A stretch of 64,000 bases of DNA from Lytechinus variegatus (taxonomy: Eukaryota; Echinodermata; Echinoidea; Temnopleuroida; Toxopneustidae): contig NC_054750.1 in assembly GCF_018143015.1 (NCBI RefSeq), positions 2,647,501 to 2,711,500 of the forward strand. Direction: 5' to 3'. The translations under genes and the position numbers were made by a program. The notes beneath the pieces were generated by a model. The model saw nothing but the letters and a program-made list of their open reading frames with translations. It had not been told where the DNA came from and did no database searches. Below, in pieces: positions 54,466 through 64,000 of this stretch. Positions within the stretch are counted from its first letter, which is position 1. The number at the start of each line of letters is the position of its first letter.

Positions 54466-54741
54466 TCTAAGTGTATCAATCCATCAAACTTCAATTTGTC
54501 TTTCCATTATAAGTATCTGTTTATTTTGATTTTGTCTGTCATTCTATTCATTTAGTTAATAATTTATTTTTGGAAAAAAAAACTATCATAAACAACGCGA
54601 CTGCAAAAGCATGTTCGGATTTCACTCCTGACTGCCGCTCTCGTACATGAAGTGCCGAGGAACTCTGATCAGTAACTGTGCAAATTGCATGCGGTGGTGG
54701 ACTCGCCTGTGTCGCACGCTGCATGCAACCAGCGACGTGTG

Positions 54742-54817
54742 TAGACTCTTCACTAGTCGCTTTTTGGCTACTTTTCCGGAAAATGCCTTCGCCAGGGTGT
54801 AAAACGGAAACGCGCGG
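54742..54817 (-). repeat. Right arm of a 76-bp exact inverted repeat
   Basis: All 76 bp match 53265-53340 in inverse orientation. The pair encloses 1.4 kb of tetranucleotide repeat. Sequence outside the arms differs, so the arms may be the ends of a foldback element or two recent copies of one repeat. Confidence 0.85.
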
Positions 54818-54909
54818 GCCGCGCCCCCCGGCCTCGGAAGCCTAATGTCTCGTTCTCGTCCTTGTGACTTTTGTCTCGGTCTCGGTCGAGTGGGCCTCGG
54901 AAACGACAC

Positions 54910-55685
54910 TGCTCGATACCATAATTACTTCACCAATATTATGTTATTTCAACACTACACCACATTCAAAACAATGGAAACAGATAAATACAGTGCATAG
55001 TAAAATTGTCATTTTGTAATTAAACAATAAATCAATGTTGTATTTCTTGTTTGAAATAAATACAGAAAAATATGCTACCATTTCCTTTTTTAAATCTTCT
55101 CGTGTAAAAATTCATTTAGAAAAGGTTATGTATAATTAATTAAAGTGCTCTCCAAGTATAGGGCCTACATCTTCCTACATTAGCTATAGAGTTGCATAGA
55201 TTGGCTTTAATAATGTCGATATAGTATTTTCATTTAATGTATACGGTGCTTAAAATGATAAGCGCCTTGCTCGAGAGCTGCTTTGTGAGAGCTGCTTCGG
55301 TGATTGAATCCTGGATTTTGCTGTCTGTAACAATGAACAAGGTTCCGTAAGCTACACAACTATGTTTCTCATTATGAGAGTTCCGAAGTGTGACGTCATC
55401 AATTATTTTCCAAAGTTTTCGAATTTGACCACAGTATTGATAACATATTACGATAGGGCAAGATAAAATACCTTTATACACCCCAAATTTAGTGAGAAGT
55501 AGTATGCTTCTTCTATTTTTCTTCTGTTTATCAGTTATGGTAACTTTGGTAGGGACTCAGCAGGACAGCATTTTTGCTGGTAAACGCCAGGCTTGTATAT
55601 AATTATATAGGAACATTTTACATAGAAGTTAATCAGGCATAGCGACTGACCTTATAGACGACAGATATTACTCTCGGGCTTTTTT
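54910..55685. other. Intergenic DNA, nothing recognised
   Basis: AT-rich with short open frames only. Confidence 0.4.
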
Positions 55686-55689
55686 ATCA

Positions 55690-55778
55690 ACAAGAGACAA
55701 TGGCAGAGTGGGGATTCGAACTCACATCCTTCCGACTATGAGTTCAGTCCTCTAACCACTGGACTACACGACCTTCCA
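55690..55778 (-). mobile_element. tRNA-like SINE head
   Basis: The minus strand reads GTCGTGTAGTCCAGTGGTTA (A box) and GTGAGTTCGAATCCC (B box) at tRNA spacing. Acceptor ends do not pair (CTCTGCC has no partner), and the anticodon stem is weak. It is therefore a tRNA-derived SINE or tRNA relic, not a functional tRNA. Confidence 0.6.
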
Positions 55779-55975
55779 TGACACCTAAAAATATTCACCC
55801 TTGTAAGTTTAAAGAGACAGCTATGATTATTTATTGATTTAAAACAAGATGATGAAAGAGAATAAAATGCCTTTTCGATATGAGTTATTTTCAGTTTAAA
55901 ATAGTCTTAAAATGTTCGTTCTTTTTGTGACCTATACCCCCCGCGCTGGGGAGATGTCACATGGGGGGCAGGGGC

Positions 55976-56325
55976 GACTGCCCCCATGATGTTTCAACGG
56001 TAGTGAAAAATTGAAAATGTGGAAAATATTTTTTAAAAGTTTAATTAGGGGGAGAAAATGAAGAGAGAAGAAGAAAAAAAAGACCAAAAAAGTGGTATTG
56101 GTAACTCTAAAGCTGTATCACCCTTGTTATTTCAATTGAGAAGAATTAGATAAAAATATATCCCCCCATGATGTTTCAACGGTATTGAAAATGTGGAATA
56201 TATATACTTTTTAGGGTAAAAAGAGAAAGAAAAGGAAAAGAGAAGAAAAAGACTATCCGAAAAAGTATGGGTAAATCTGTATCACCTTGTTCAATTGAGG
56301 AGAATTAGATCGTCTTAGTCACCTT
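55976..56325. repeat. Diverged tandem duplication, about 180 bp unit
   Basis: CCCCCATGATGTTTCAACGG begins both units (near 55979 and 56162). Both continue with GAAAATGTGGAA, a purine-rich run, CTGTATCACC and TTCAATTGAG(A/G)AGAATTAGA. Confidence 0.75.
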
Positions 56326-56929
56326 CTCTCCTAATACAATGGGCCGCCCCTACATGCACAAGCAATGTTAATCTCATTTAGATTGCTGTAATTTATTTTT
56401 AAGTCTAATTCTATCATAAATCCTGATGATCAGGCCGGGTGATCGGGCCGATGAATCGTCATCTCTGGGAGCATTCAGCGGTCATTAAGACACTTCTTTT
56501 GCCAAGAGGTTTTGTTCTTTGGAGACGATAAATCTTTTTTGCCCCGCCGCGGGCTCCTATACCATTTCTATTTCTTCTTTCTTCTTCTATTTCTAGGGGC
56601 CGCTATAATTATAGCTGCATGAGTCACCTAGCTAGCTAGGCGCCATACTGTTAGGTGCCCCTTTTCTGTCAGTTTTTTTTTTAACTTTCGCTATTCGCCT
56701 TTTTTCTTTTATTCTATGTCAATGTAAATGAGGACCTATCATGAGAGGGTTCCTTGCACATATATATGCACACACAAAAAATGTGATGGTCCCATAGATT
56801 TAAATACGTACTAAACTTAGGTTTATATAATAACTCTATGGATGGCCCTCTCCCCCACCCACACCCATTGCAAGCTCGTGCTATGTTGCATGTACATATG
56901 TGCGAGCACGGCGCGCTATTTGAGACCTT

Positions 56930-58140
56930 TCGTTTTCTGTGACGTGCCATGTGGACGTACGAGATTAAGGAATTTTGGGAGCACTGCGCATGCGCGAAGT
57001 AATCTGTGACGAGCCTTCTCGTCCACTGACCAAATCTGTGACTCGTATTTGAGGGTTTTGACGTTCGGTGTCATAGTGCTCGAACGAGCGCTAGTTCGTA
57101 CATGATGACGTCATCCCAGCTTGGCAAAAATGAATGAAGCCGCATCAACACTCGAGTTTCGTTGATTCAGCAGGGCTGGTAAACTGCAAATTACTGCTTG
57201 TTACCAGCTTTTCCATTACATTTAGCGTGTCCTGTTTTCAGACACTACATATATCCGATAGGTAATTGATGTTTTATTTCCAAACAACCGTGTTTTTCGG
57301 CTTTTTGCGCAAGAGTGCAAATGTTGCACCCACAGTCGCCCCACTGGTTCGTAGCGTGATGCTACGCCTGATTCTCCGGCCAAGCATCGGCCCACGGCCC
57401 GCTCGCTATCACGCTGGTAAATGCTGTGGCGTGGTACGGGTACGTCGACTTAAATCGAAACTGTTTTCATCAATGTACGAACGTGATACTGAACAAGCGG
57501 TGTCACCACTTCCGGTGAACTAGGAATACGTTGCAGTCGCAGACAATCGAAATCTCTCTAATTGAAAACTGCAATCAACACGTTTTGCCGTGCTGCATGA
57601 TGATGATTTGACAAGACGCAGGCAGTTAGCACAGGACTAATAATATAATTTCACTGTGGTAAGTAGTGAGCCCAAGGAATGTAGAGAGTTTATATATAAA
57701 TATTGAAGTGATTGACGTAAATTTATGGAAGTATCTTAAACTGTTTTGCAATTAGTGGTTGAAAACCAGTAGAAAAGTGACGTACATGGACGTTGAACTT
57801 TTCTTGCAATGAATGTAGGCCTAGTCCCATACGTTAATAAATTAGATGGAGTCGGCCGGGCAGATTTCTTCACAGATGACTCACTGACACCACTCTAGGC
57901 GACACCGCAATACTTACCCGTGTTAAGAAACTGGGACTCCACTCACGCGCATTTGGGCCGCCCTAGCTTAGAACTAAGCTTTCTTTCCGTAAAAAAAAAA
58001 TAATTCTTATGATTAAATAAATATTACTTAATACATGAATACTGTTAAATCGGTACTCACCGGTTCTCTTCTTGAATTTTCTGCCAATTTCCCACGCTGC
58101 TGGCTACAATTCCGCGTTAAATTTTGTCGCCATAGACAGC
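56930..58140. promoter_or_regulatory. CpG-richer region, candidate promoter and first exons
   Basis: CpG density rises clearly against the AT-rich surroundings. On the plus strand a frame from 57266 encodes an Arg-rich leader (MLRLILRPSIGPRPARYHAG) that meets a donor-like CTG|GTAAAT near 57417. On the minus strand two strong donors (ACACGG|GTAAGT near 57921 and AACCG|GTGAGT near 58060) could end non-coding leader exons. No downstream coding exon was found for either. Confidence 0.3.
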
Positions 58141-58280
58141 TGTTCATGCAACTTTATTTATAAATGGAGCGCCCTTTACGATAGTTGTTAATGCCGCGGA
58201 GAAATCGTTAGGCATTTTGGCCTGTGTTCAAGGCGTAGCTGTTCTATTTTTTTATAAAATTATGTGTGAGATCGAAATCT

Positions 58281-58324
58281 CAGCGAGTAAACACTCTTCC
58301 ATATGGAAGAGTGTATACTCGCTG
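58281..58324. repeat. 44-bp spacer-less palindrome
   Basis: CAGCGAGTAAACACTCTTCC-AT meets its inverse at the central CATATG with a single mismatch. There is no loop. Confidence 0.85.
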
Positions 58325-58504
58325 TGATATGATCCCGATAGGGAGGCGCAACACCCCCACCCACATGGGCGCAAACCCCAGGGCCGGGGGACATGTCCCC
58401 TCACCCAAAATAGTAGGGGCACATTATGAAATGTCCCCCTACTATTTTTGGTCATTTCGTTCAAAATCGAAATGTATTTTGGAAGAGACGATCTTACTTT
58501 TGGC

Positions 58505-58635
58505 ATGCCCCCTTTTTTTGCTTGTTTGCTTGTCAAATTTCTTTTGGTCAAGATGACCTTCTTTAGAGGGTGATAAACCTTTTTTTTTGTTTTTTGCTTG
58601 TCAAATTTTCCAGCCCCTGGTCCCCCTACCTTTGG
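58505..58635. repeat. Poly-T plus GCTTGTCAAA repeat blocks
   Basis: Two GCTTGTCAAATTT blocks after T-tracts (near 58525 and 58596), followed by CCCCTGGTCCCCC, resemble the inner parts of the 8375 and 37427 elements and of 1095-1160. Confidence 0.5.
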
Positions 58636-58757
58636 GGAGAGATTTCCGCCCTTGCAAGTAGACATACTCTTGATATTGTTTGCGAATCTGCACGGGCGTC
58701 GATCGAGGGCTGGGGATGAGGAAAAGCGGTGAGACGAGAAAAAAAATAGAACTTAGA

Positions 58758-58965
58758 AGGGAAAAGGCGACAGAAAAAAAGTGAACGAAAGAAAAATTAA
58801 TGGAAAATAAAAGGGAAGAGAAAATAGGGAGAAATGTGATGGGTAAAATAAATTATGGGAAAAGAGGACAGAAAAAAAGTGAACGAAAGAAAAATTAATG
58901 GAAAATAAAAGGGAGGAGAAAATAGGGAGAAATGTAATGGGTAAACAAAATTATGGGGAAAAATT
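58758..58965. repeat. Tandem duplication, two units of about 102 bp
   Basis: GACAGAAAAAAAGTGAACGA begins both units. They differ at only a few bases over about 100 bp, so the duplication is recent. Confidence 0.85.
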
Positions 58966-59099
58966 CTGGACGCACTATTCATGTTTTATCATGAAAAGGA
59001 TAAGTTATTTATCCGCGAGCAGACACTTTTTGATATTGTGATCTGAAACTGGATAATGATTTAAATAGAGAACAATCTGCATATCTGAATTAACGTGTG

Positions 59100-60130
59100 T
59101 TTTAGATTTCGACCTAGAATTTGGGTATTCTAAGTAACTTTCTTATCATGAAAATCAATAAAGAGAGCGCAAAGCGCGAGCTAAAAATATATGATATAAC
59201 AAAGGGTGAATTTAAGCTCTGTAATGCAAACACTTTGTGGGAAAATTGTGAATTGTGATGGATCACAGTTAAAAAAGAGCTGATGTATTTTATTTTTATT
59301 ACTTTGAGTTTTTACATAGGACCGGAACATGCTATGAGGGCATTATGTCATCATATGAAAATGATGACCATCTTCCTATTTCTCTCGCATGGGAGCGCGA
59401 AATGTGTTAATATTATGGCCTGAAAACTGGACATTTAAAGCACTTTGTAATTATGCATAAGAGGCATTATATATCTATCAATGCGAGCAGAAATCGCGAG
59501 TCGAATTTTTTGATAAACTGTCATCAAATTAGTTTGATTTAGAATTAATATTGGGATATACATAACCGACTAATCAAAATGCTAGCGTGCGGCGCTAGCT
59601 GATACGTTTTAACAATCTGACCTGAATAGGGAACTTTTTGAGAACTTTATGGAATACAGGAAAATAATACGTACCTGAAAATTCAAATTTGCGAGCGCGC
59701 AGCGCAAGCAGAAAATGATAATGTTCAGACGATAACACAGACATTTTTACAGAGCACTTTTTAAAAATCAATTTGTAAATGAAACAAAATAATGAAAGTT
59801 CAATTTCCCAGCTGAAATATGTTTTGTATAATGACTTCAAAGTTTGATTTTTCAAGCTCCATATTGAGCAAGATATGCAAATACCCTAAAAGACAATAAG
59901 GCGCGAAGCGCGAGCGAAAATTTTGTATCCTAACAAATAGATTTAAAAAAAAAATATTTTCAGAGTCTTCCCCTAATGTTATTTCATTTAATCATGTTCC
60001 TCCTCTTATGTTTGCCTTTCTTCTTTTTTCCTCTCTTTTCCCTTCCTTTTCTTTTTTCCTTTCTTTTTTTTTTCTTTTTTTGCTCCGCCAATAGGGGGGC
60101 CCGGGCCCCTCGGCCCCCCTGGATCCGCCT
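59100..60130. repeat. Unclassified repeat with recurrent GCGCGAAGCGCGAGC phrases
   Basis: AGAGCGCAAAGCGCGAGC (about 59164), GCGAGCGCGCAGCGCAAGC (59692) and GGCGCGAAGCGCGAGCG (59901) recur at irregular spacing in AT-rich DNA. The stretch ends in a pyrimidine tract and GGGGGGCCCGGGCCCC near 60098. No coding frame was found. Confidence 0.55.
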
Positions 60131-60497
60131 ATGTTAGCGGTTGTAGGTATAAATCGCGCTCTAATGCTCTAAAACTGTGTTCTTTATCAAAAAGCTGTCT
60201 TTCATATTCATTTTGTTCGCAAAAGAATATAAAGTTAATTTCAATCATTGTATATAGTTATCCTGTTTATGATAAAAAATACTTAGAAATTGGGTTAGGT
60301 TAGGGTTATCAAATTATCAGGGCAGAAAATATATATTTTTTTCTCATTTTGCGCGTCGAGCTGGCACTATTTGATCTGTGAGATTATGTTTTTGATGACA
60401 TTCATTGTATTCACAGCAATAATTATTAAACATTGCGCACGCGCCGTGCGCCGCATGAATTATGTAGATCAGGTGAATAACTTACCGCTACACACGA

Positions 60498-60544
60498 GCA
60501 GTTGCTCTATATATTCTATGTAATATAATATATAGAGCAACTGC
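60498..60544. repeat. Short perfect hairpin (18-bp arms)
   Basis: GCAGTTGCTCTATATATT pairs exactly with AATATATAGAGCAACTGC around an 11-base loop. It could be a small foldback or a transcribed hairpin; nothing shows transcription. Confidence 0.6.
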
Positions 60545-60879
60545 CCATTTTTAATGGTCCATAATATACCCACTTTCTTCTTTTTTGGAACGAGTATGAA
60601 TTTATCTACTGATATACTGAATGTACAATAAAAGTCATTATCATGTATTTCTTGGCATTTCATTTACTTTTTTTTACCATAATTATATCACACAGCTGCT
60701 CGCATAGGCCTACACCGTCACAAATAACAAAACAAAATCTCACTTTTTTTCTTTTTTGGTGGGGGATGGATTTTCCATACGCATACGTACAATTTTTCAA
60801 ATTATTTTTTTCTGCTATTTTCATAATAAACTTTAAATGATTTCGCCTTTGCACTATTATTTTTTTAAAGACAAAATTA

Positions 60880-61040
60880 CATCATCATCATATCATCGTC
60901 ACCAACTTCATTCTCATCTTTATCACCACTACCACCATCATTATTATCATCATCATCATCATCACCGCCACCATCACCACCACTATCATCTTCACCAAGA
61001 TAATTTTCATCATCATTATCATCATTGCCATCATCGTCTT
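60880..61040. repeat. (CAT)n trinucleotide repeat
   Basis: Imperfect CAT/CAC repeat; the His-rich frame is not a gene. Confidence 0.9.
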
Positions 61041-61049
61041 TTTTTCTTA

Positions 61050-62330
61050 TTTTTTCTCCTTCCTGCTTTTTTTCCTTCCTATTTTCCTCTTTTTAGAGGG
61101 CACACCACCACGCCCCCTTACTGGATATCCGCCTCTAACGTTTGTTGTTGTATATAAGTTGGCGGATGCCTCATGAAATGAAATAAGATAAAATAAGGAA
61201 AGGGAAACTAATTAGAAAAAGGACTGAGGAGAAGAAAAAAGAAGCCAAACAAACAAGAAAAAACAATATCAAAATTTTGTTGTAAAGTCTTCTACGTCAG
61301 TTTAATAATTATGTTTTCAATGAAATGAGAACATAAAAAAATGAAACAAGTAAGATGGGCTACACATCGTAGCAAAGAAATAGAGGGAAGCTCCGAGACA
61401 ATAAAAAGGGTGAGAAAAAGAAAAGACTTTGAAATACTCACAACACGAGCATAATAAAAAAATATGGAATATAAGCAAGGACAAGTAGCTGAGGGACACC
61501 CCCCCCCTCTCTCTCTCTAGTTATTTATGTATCAAACTCGCATACACAAGAATTTCTTACTAATCAAAATATTGCGAGCAAAAAGCACGAGCTGACATTT
61601 TTTTAAATATTCAAAACTGATAGAGAGACACATTTAAAACAATTCATGAATCATAATAATTATACAACTACTAGCTTACCAATCGAATCATTCGATTGCG
61701 ACAAATGATCTGAGAATTAATGCTTTTAGGAATTCATTAAATTAAAGCAAAGTATCTCAACATTAAAATAATTAAGGCGGGCGCAAGGTATCAGCTAATA
61801 CACCGATAATTTTTTTTTTGGACATTTGAAGTATTTTCGGTAATCATGAAAAAGATTGATATTTCATGAAAGCTCAAATCCCGAAGAGCGGAATATTTTT
61901 ATTAATTGACTTTTTAAAAAAAATGTTCTAAGCCCCATTTAATATTTGATTATAAGTTGATGCATTAAAAGCTGAAAAAATAAAGTATTTTGTGTTCCTC
62001 TATCATAATTGTCTTTCTCTTTAACCCTGGTTCTTTTTTTTCTGGGGGGAAGCATTTTAGTTAAAAAAAGAGAGAAAAAAGATAATCGCTGGCTTGTGGA
62101 CGCCCGGTGTGGACGGTGGTAGGAACACCCCCCGCCCCCCCCCCCCCCGTAGTTACGCCAATATGGGACCAAATGATCCTAAATGTCCGAGGCGAAACTT
62201 GTGCAATCAAACGTTATTTCTGAATAAATTAAAGCTTGCGCTGTTCAACTTCAATCTCTTTCAGCTAAATTTGCGATGAACGCTGCGTTATGAAATATAT
62301 AATTATCAACATCTGGCGAAAAGAATAACC
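61050..62330. other. Intergenic DNA, only repeat scraps
   Basis: Contains a GCGAGCAAAAAGCACGAGC phrase near 61575 and poly-C tracts at about 61500 and 62135. No gene was recognised. Confidence 0.4.
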
Positions 62331-62331
62331 G

Positions 62332-62439
62332 ACCAATCACCTGACGAGAACGCGTATTACGTGATGTGCATATCAGGTCCGATCGCGAGTCAGAAGTGAA
62401 GGACAACTGCCAAGAAAATCAGGAAAAAGTCGTCAAAAT
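62332..62439 (+). promoter_or_regulatory. Candidate promoter and first exon of an unseen plus-strand gene
   Basis: A locally GC-richer stretch (GACGAGAACGCGTATTACGT, GATCGCGAGTCAG) ends in GTCAAAAT|GTAAGT. The start codon would then be split AT|G by the first intron, a layout found in some housekeeping genes. No second exon was found before 64000. Confidence 0.3.
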
Positions 62440-63530
62440 GTAAGTTCCCCTTCATTTCTTTCAATTTTTTGTTACTTATTCAAAAATAAATGTCTCATTA
62501 AAGCAAAATTTCAACAAAAGCCTCAAATTTAGCTAGTACTTTTGTTGAAATTACAATAAATTTAGATCCACATAAATCTCTAACCCAATTTTAGCACTGA
62601 TGTCGCCTATGAGGTCCATACATGTAATGTTTGGACCTCATTGGTACTAGGAGTGACTGACACAGTCACACAGACAAAAAAAATCTGCTGAGTAGATTCT
62701 TTCTAATTCTAGATTTAAGTGTAATTAGGCCCTACTAATTTACTACTATAGTCTACCAGGGGGTGAAGGTGCAGATAAAAAAAGAAACAAGATCTACAAA
62801 TTAACCTTGGCTTGGCATGCTTGGGCTTGGCACTTGTTCACTGCTACCATCTGGCCTGTGGAGAATCTACAGGTAGGACTATGGTATGCCAATGCTGTAT
62901 AGAGCACACACTTTAAAAAATCATTAAAATATCACTTTTGTGACCAAAATTACTAATTTCCATATAGTTTTTATTTACTTATCATTAGTAATGTGGGATT
63001 AATTTTTGTATTCACCAGAGCGCTCAAAAACTTGAATTTTTGGGCATATTTTTGTGTACGCCCTCTATTGGTGGAAAGTAATAGGGCAAGAAAATTTTCA
63101 TTTTTTGATCTCTATTTTTAATTAAGAAAAAATGATGTAAAGAATCAAATTTAAATTAGAGCCAACCGGTACGAATTAACAGGTCTAATGGAAACTGTCA
63201 GTGTAAAAAATCAAGCATTTGCCCCAAAGAAAAAGAGAAAATAAGCCAAACATTGCCACCTGTATTTTGTCACACATGGAGATATAACTGAGAACAAGGT
63301 TATATTATAACCTTGTTCATTGAATGAGTGGGGCTTGGCTCAATTCAGGGCTCCACACACACTGACCCATTTTTTCTACAATTCCCACCTATTCATGTCG
63401 GACCAGTAGATACCCAGTTTTTCAAATTTTTACTGGTCGGAACCTAAAATCTACTGGTCACCAAAAATAAAGAAAACATTAAAAAAAGGTGTAATTTTAT
63501 TTTTCTAGCCTTTGGTCACCCCCCCCCCCC
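62440..63530. other. Unassigned DNA, no gene recognised
   Basis: No confident exon was found. Small inverted repeats occur near 62608-62640 (GAGGTCCA..TGGACCTC). Confidence 0.35.
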
Positions 63531-63534
63531 CCCC

Positions 63535-64000
63535 ATAAAATGAAGGAATGAAGGACAAAAAGAAAGCAAAACAGAAACGAAGAAGGAAAGAAAGAAAGGA
63601 AGAAAAAGAAAGAAAGAATAAAAGAAAGGAAGGTAGCAAGGAAGGAAGGAAGGAAGGAAGGAAAAGAACGATAGAATAAAAGGAAAGGAAGGAGAGAAAG
63701 AAAAGGTAAACAAAGGATAGATGTGTAGGAAGGAAAAAAAGAACTAAAGAAGGAAAGGAAGGAAGGAATAAAGAAGGAACAAAAATAAAGAAAAGAAATG
63801 AAGCAAGCAATACAGAAAGAAAGAACAAATCCAGAAAGTAGTAAAGGAAAGCAAGAAGAAGCATTAAAAACGAAAGGGTAAAAGGAGAGATGGAAAGAAG
63901 GACAAAAGAAAGAAAGAGAGGAAGGAAGCAATTAAGGAAGAAATAAAGGAAAGGTAAAATGATAAAAAAAAGGAAAGAAAAAAAAGAAAGAAGGAAGGGA
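63535..64000. repeat. Purine-rich GAAA/GGAA tract at the right edge
   Basis: A/G-only run with GAAAGAAAGG and GGAAGGAAGG units, preceded by a poly-C tract at about 63520-63534 and running off the window. Long minus-strand Phe/Leu/Ser frames here are artefacts. Confidence 0.92.

Noticed and set aside
55690-55778. Functional tRNA gene
   Set aside because: A and B boxes are present, but the acceptor ends do not pair and the anticodon arm is poor, so a SINE head is more likely.
57266-57523. Stand-alone 85-codon gene
   Set aside because: It has a CpG-rich leader-like sequence but no recognised domain and a plausible donor inside, so it was kept only as a possible first exon in the promoter entry.
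63340-63470. ACTGGTC-rich phrases (TACTGGTCGG, CTACTGGTCACC)
   Set aside because: They look like part of a dispersed repeat, but no ends or second copy in the window could be defined.
1-64000. CRISPR arrays, bacterial operons, rRNA genes and LTR-type elements
   Set aside because: No regularly spaced direct repeats, no ribosome-binding-site architecture, no rRNA-like sequence, and no paired long direct repeats with associated coding sequence were seen.

Overview
This is a eukaryotic window from an AT-rich, intron-rich metazoan genome crowded with short DNA-transposon derivatives and LINE remnants. The gene models and repeat style (2A-like leader in a LINE, many palindromic MITEs, long poly-G tracts, echinoderm-like SINE and MITE ends) suggest a marine invertebrate deuterostome, most likely an echinoderm. 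That assignment is inference, since no species-specific marker was recognised.

Host genes, left to right. (1) 37-5784, minus strand: part of a kelch-repeat gene. Seven consecutive exons join in one frame with matching phases. The gene runs off the left edge and its 5' exons were not found; the protein most resembles RABEPK (Rab9 effector with kelch motifs). (2) 10605-26080, plus strand: a complete seven-exon selenoprotein gene, glutathione peroxidase 4. It has an in-frame TGA for selenocysteine at 20712-20714 and a type II SECIS element about 1 kb past the stop (core 27093-27144). Exon 1 ends in a second ATG that could start a cytosolic form. (3) 30766-31569, minus: an intronless ELOVL6-like fatty-acid elongase, convergent with GPX4. 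(4) 35373-40620, minus: a complete three-exon rolling-stone-like membrane protein gene. Beyond about 41 kb no confident host gene was found. CpG-rich stretches near 57-58 kb and 62.4 kb look like promoters or first exons of genes not otherwise visible.

Mobile DNA. A LINE with an endonuclease ORF, a degenerate 2A-like leader, a reverse transcriptase, a 3' hairpin and an (AAT)n tail lies at 43427-47406; three frame shifts and one in-frame stop break it. Older LINE pieces lie at about 9130-10230 (split by a MITE) and 36590-37362. GPX4 intron 1 holds a 2.8-kb non-coding DNA element (about 15660-18444) with ten copies of a 15-bp motif in two subterminal clusters and an internal repeat rich in nuclear-receptor-type half sites. 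Terminal-inverted-repeat elements occur throughout: a Tc1/mariner-type MITE with about 200-bp arms (38568-39386), a nested pair (50929-52995 holding 51187-52714), two foldbacks with shared arms (34690-34846 and 49276-49690, the latter holding a third element with telomere-like sequence), and a set of roughly 115-160-bp MITEs whose ends resemble GGGG..GTTTCAT.

The remainder is microsatellite (CTT, CAT, TA, GAT, GAAA and CTAT tracts) and unassigned AT-rich DNA. Splice sites and terminal repeats were read by eye; no database or folding program was used.
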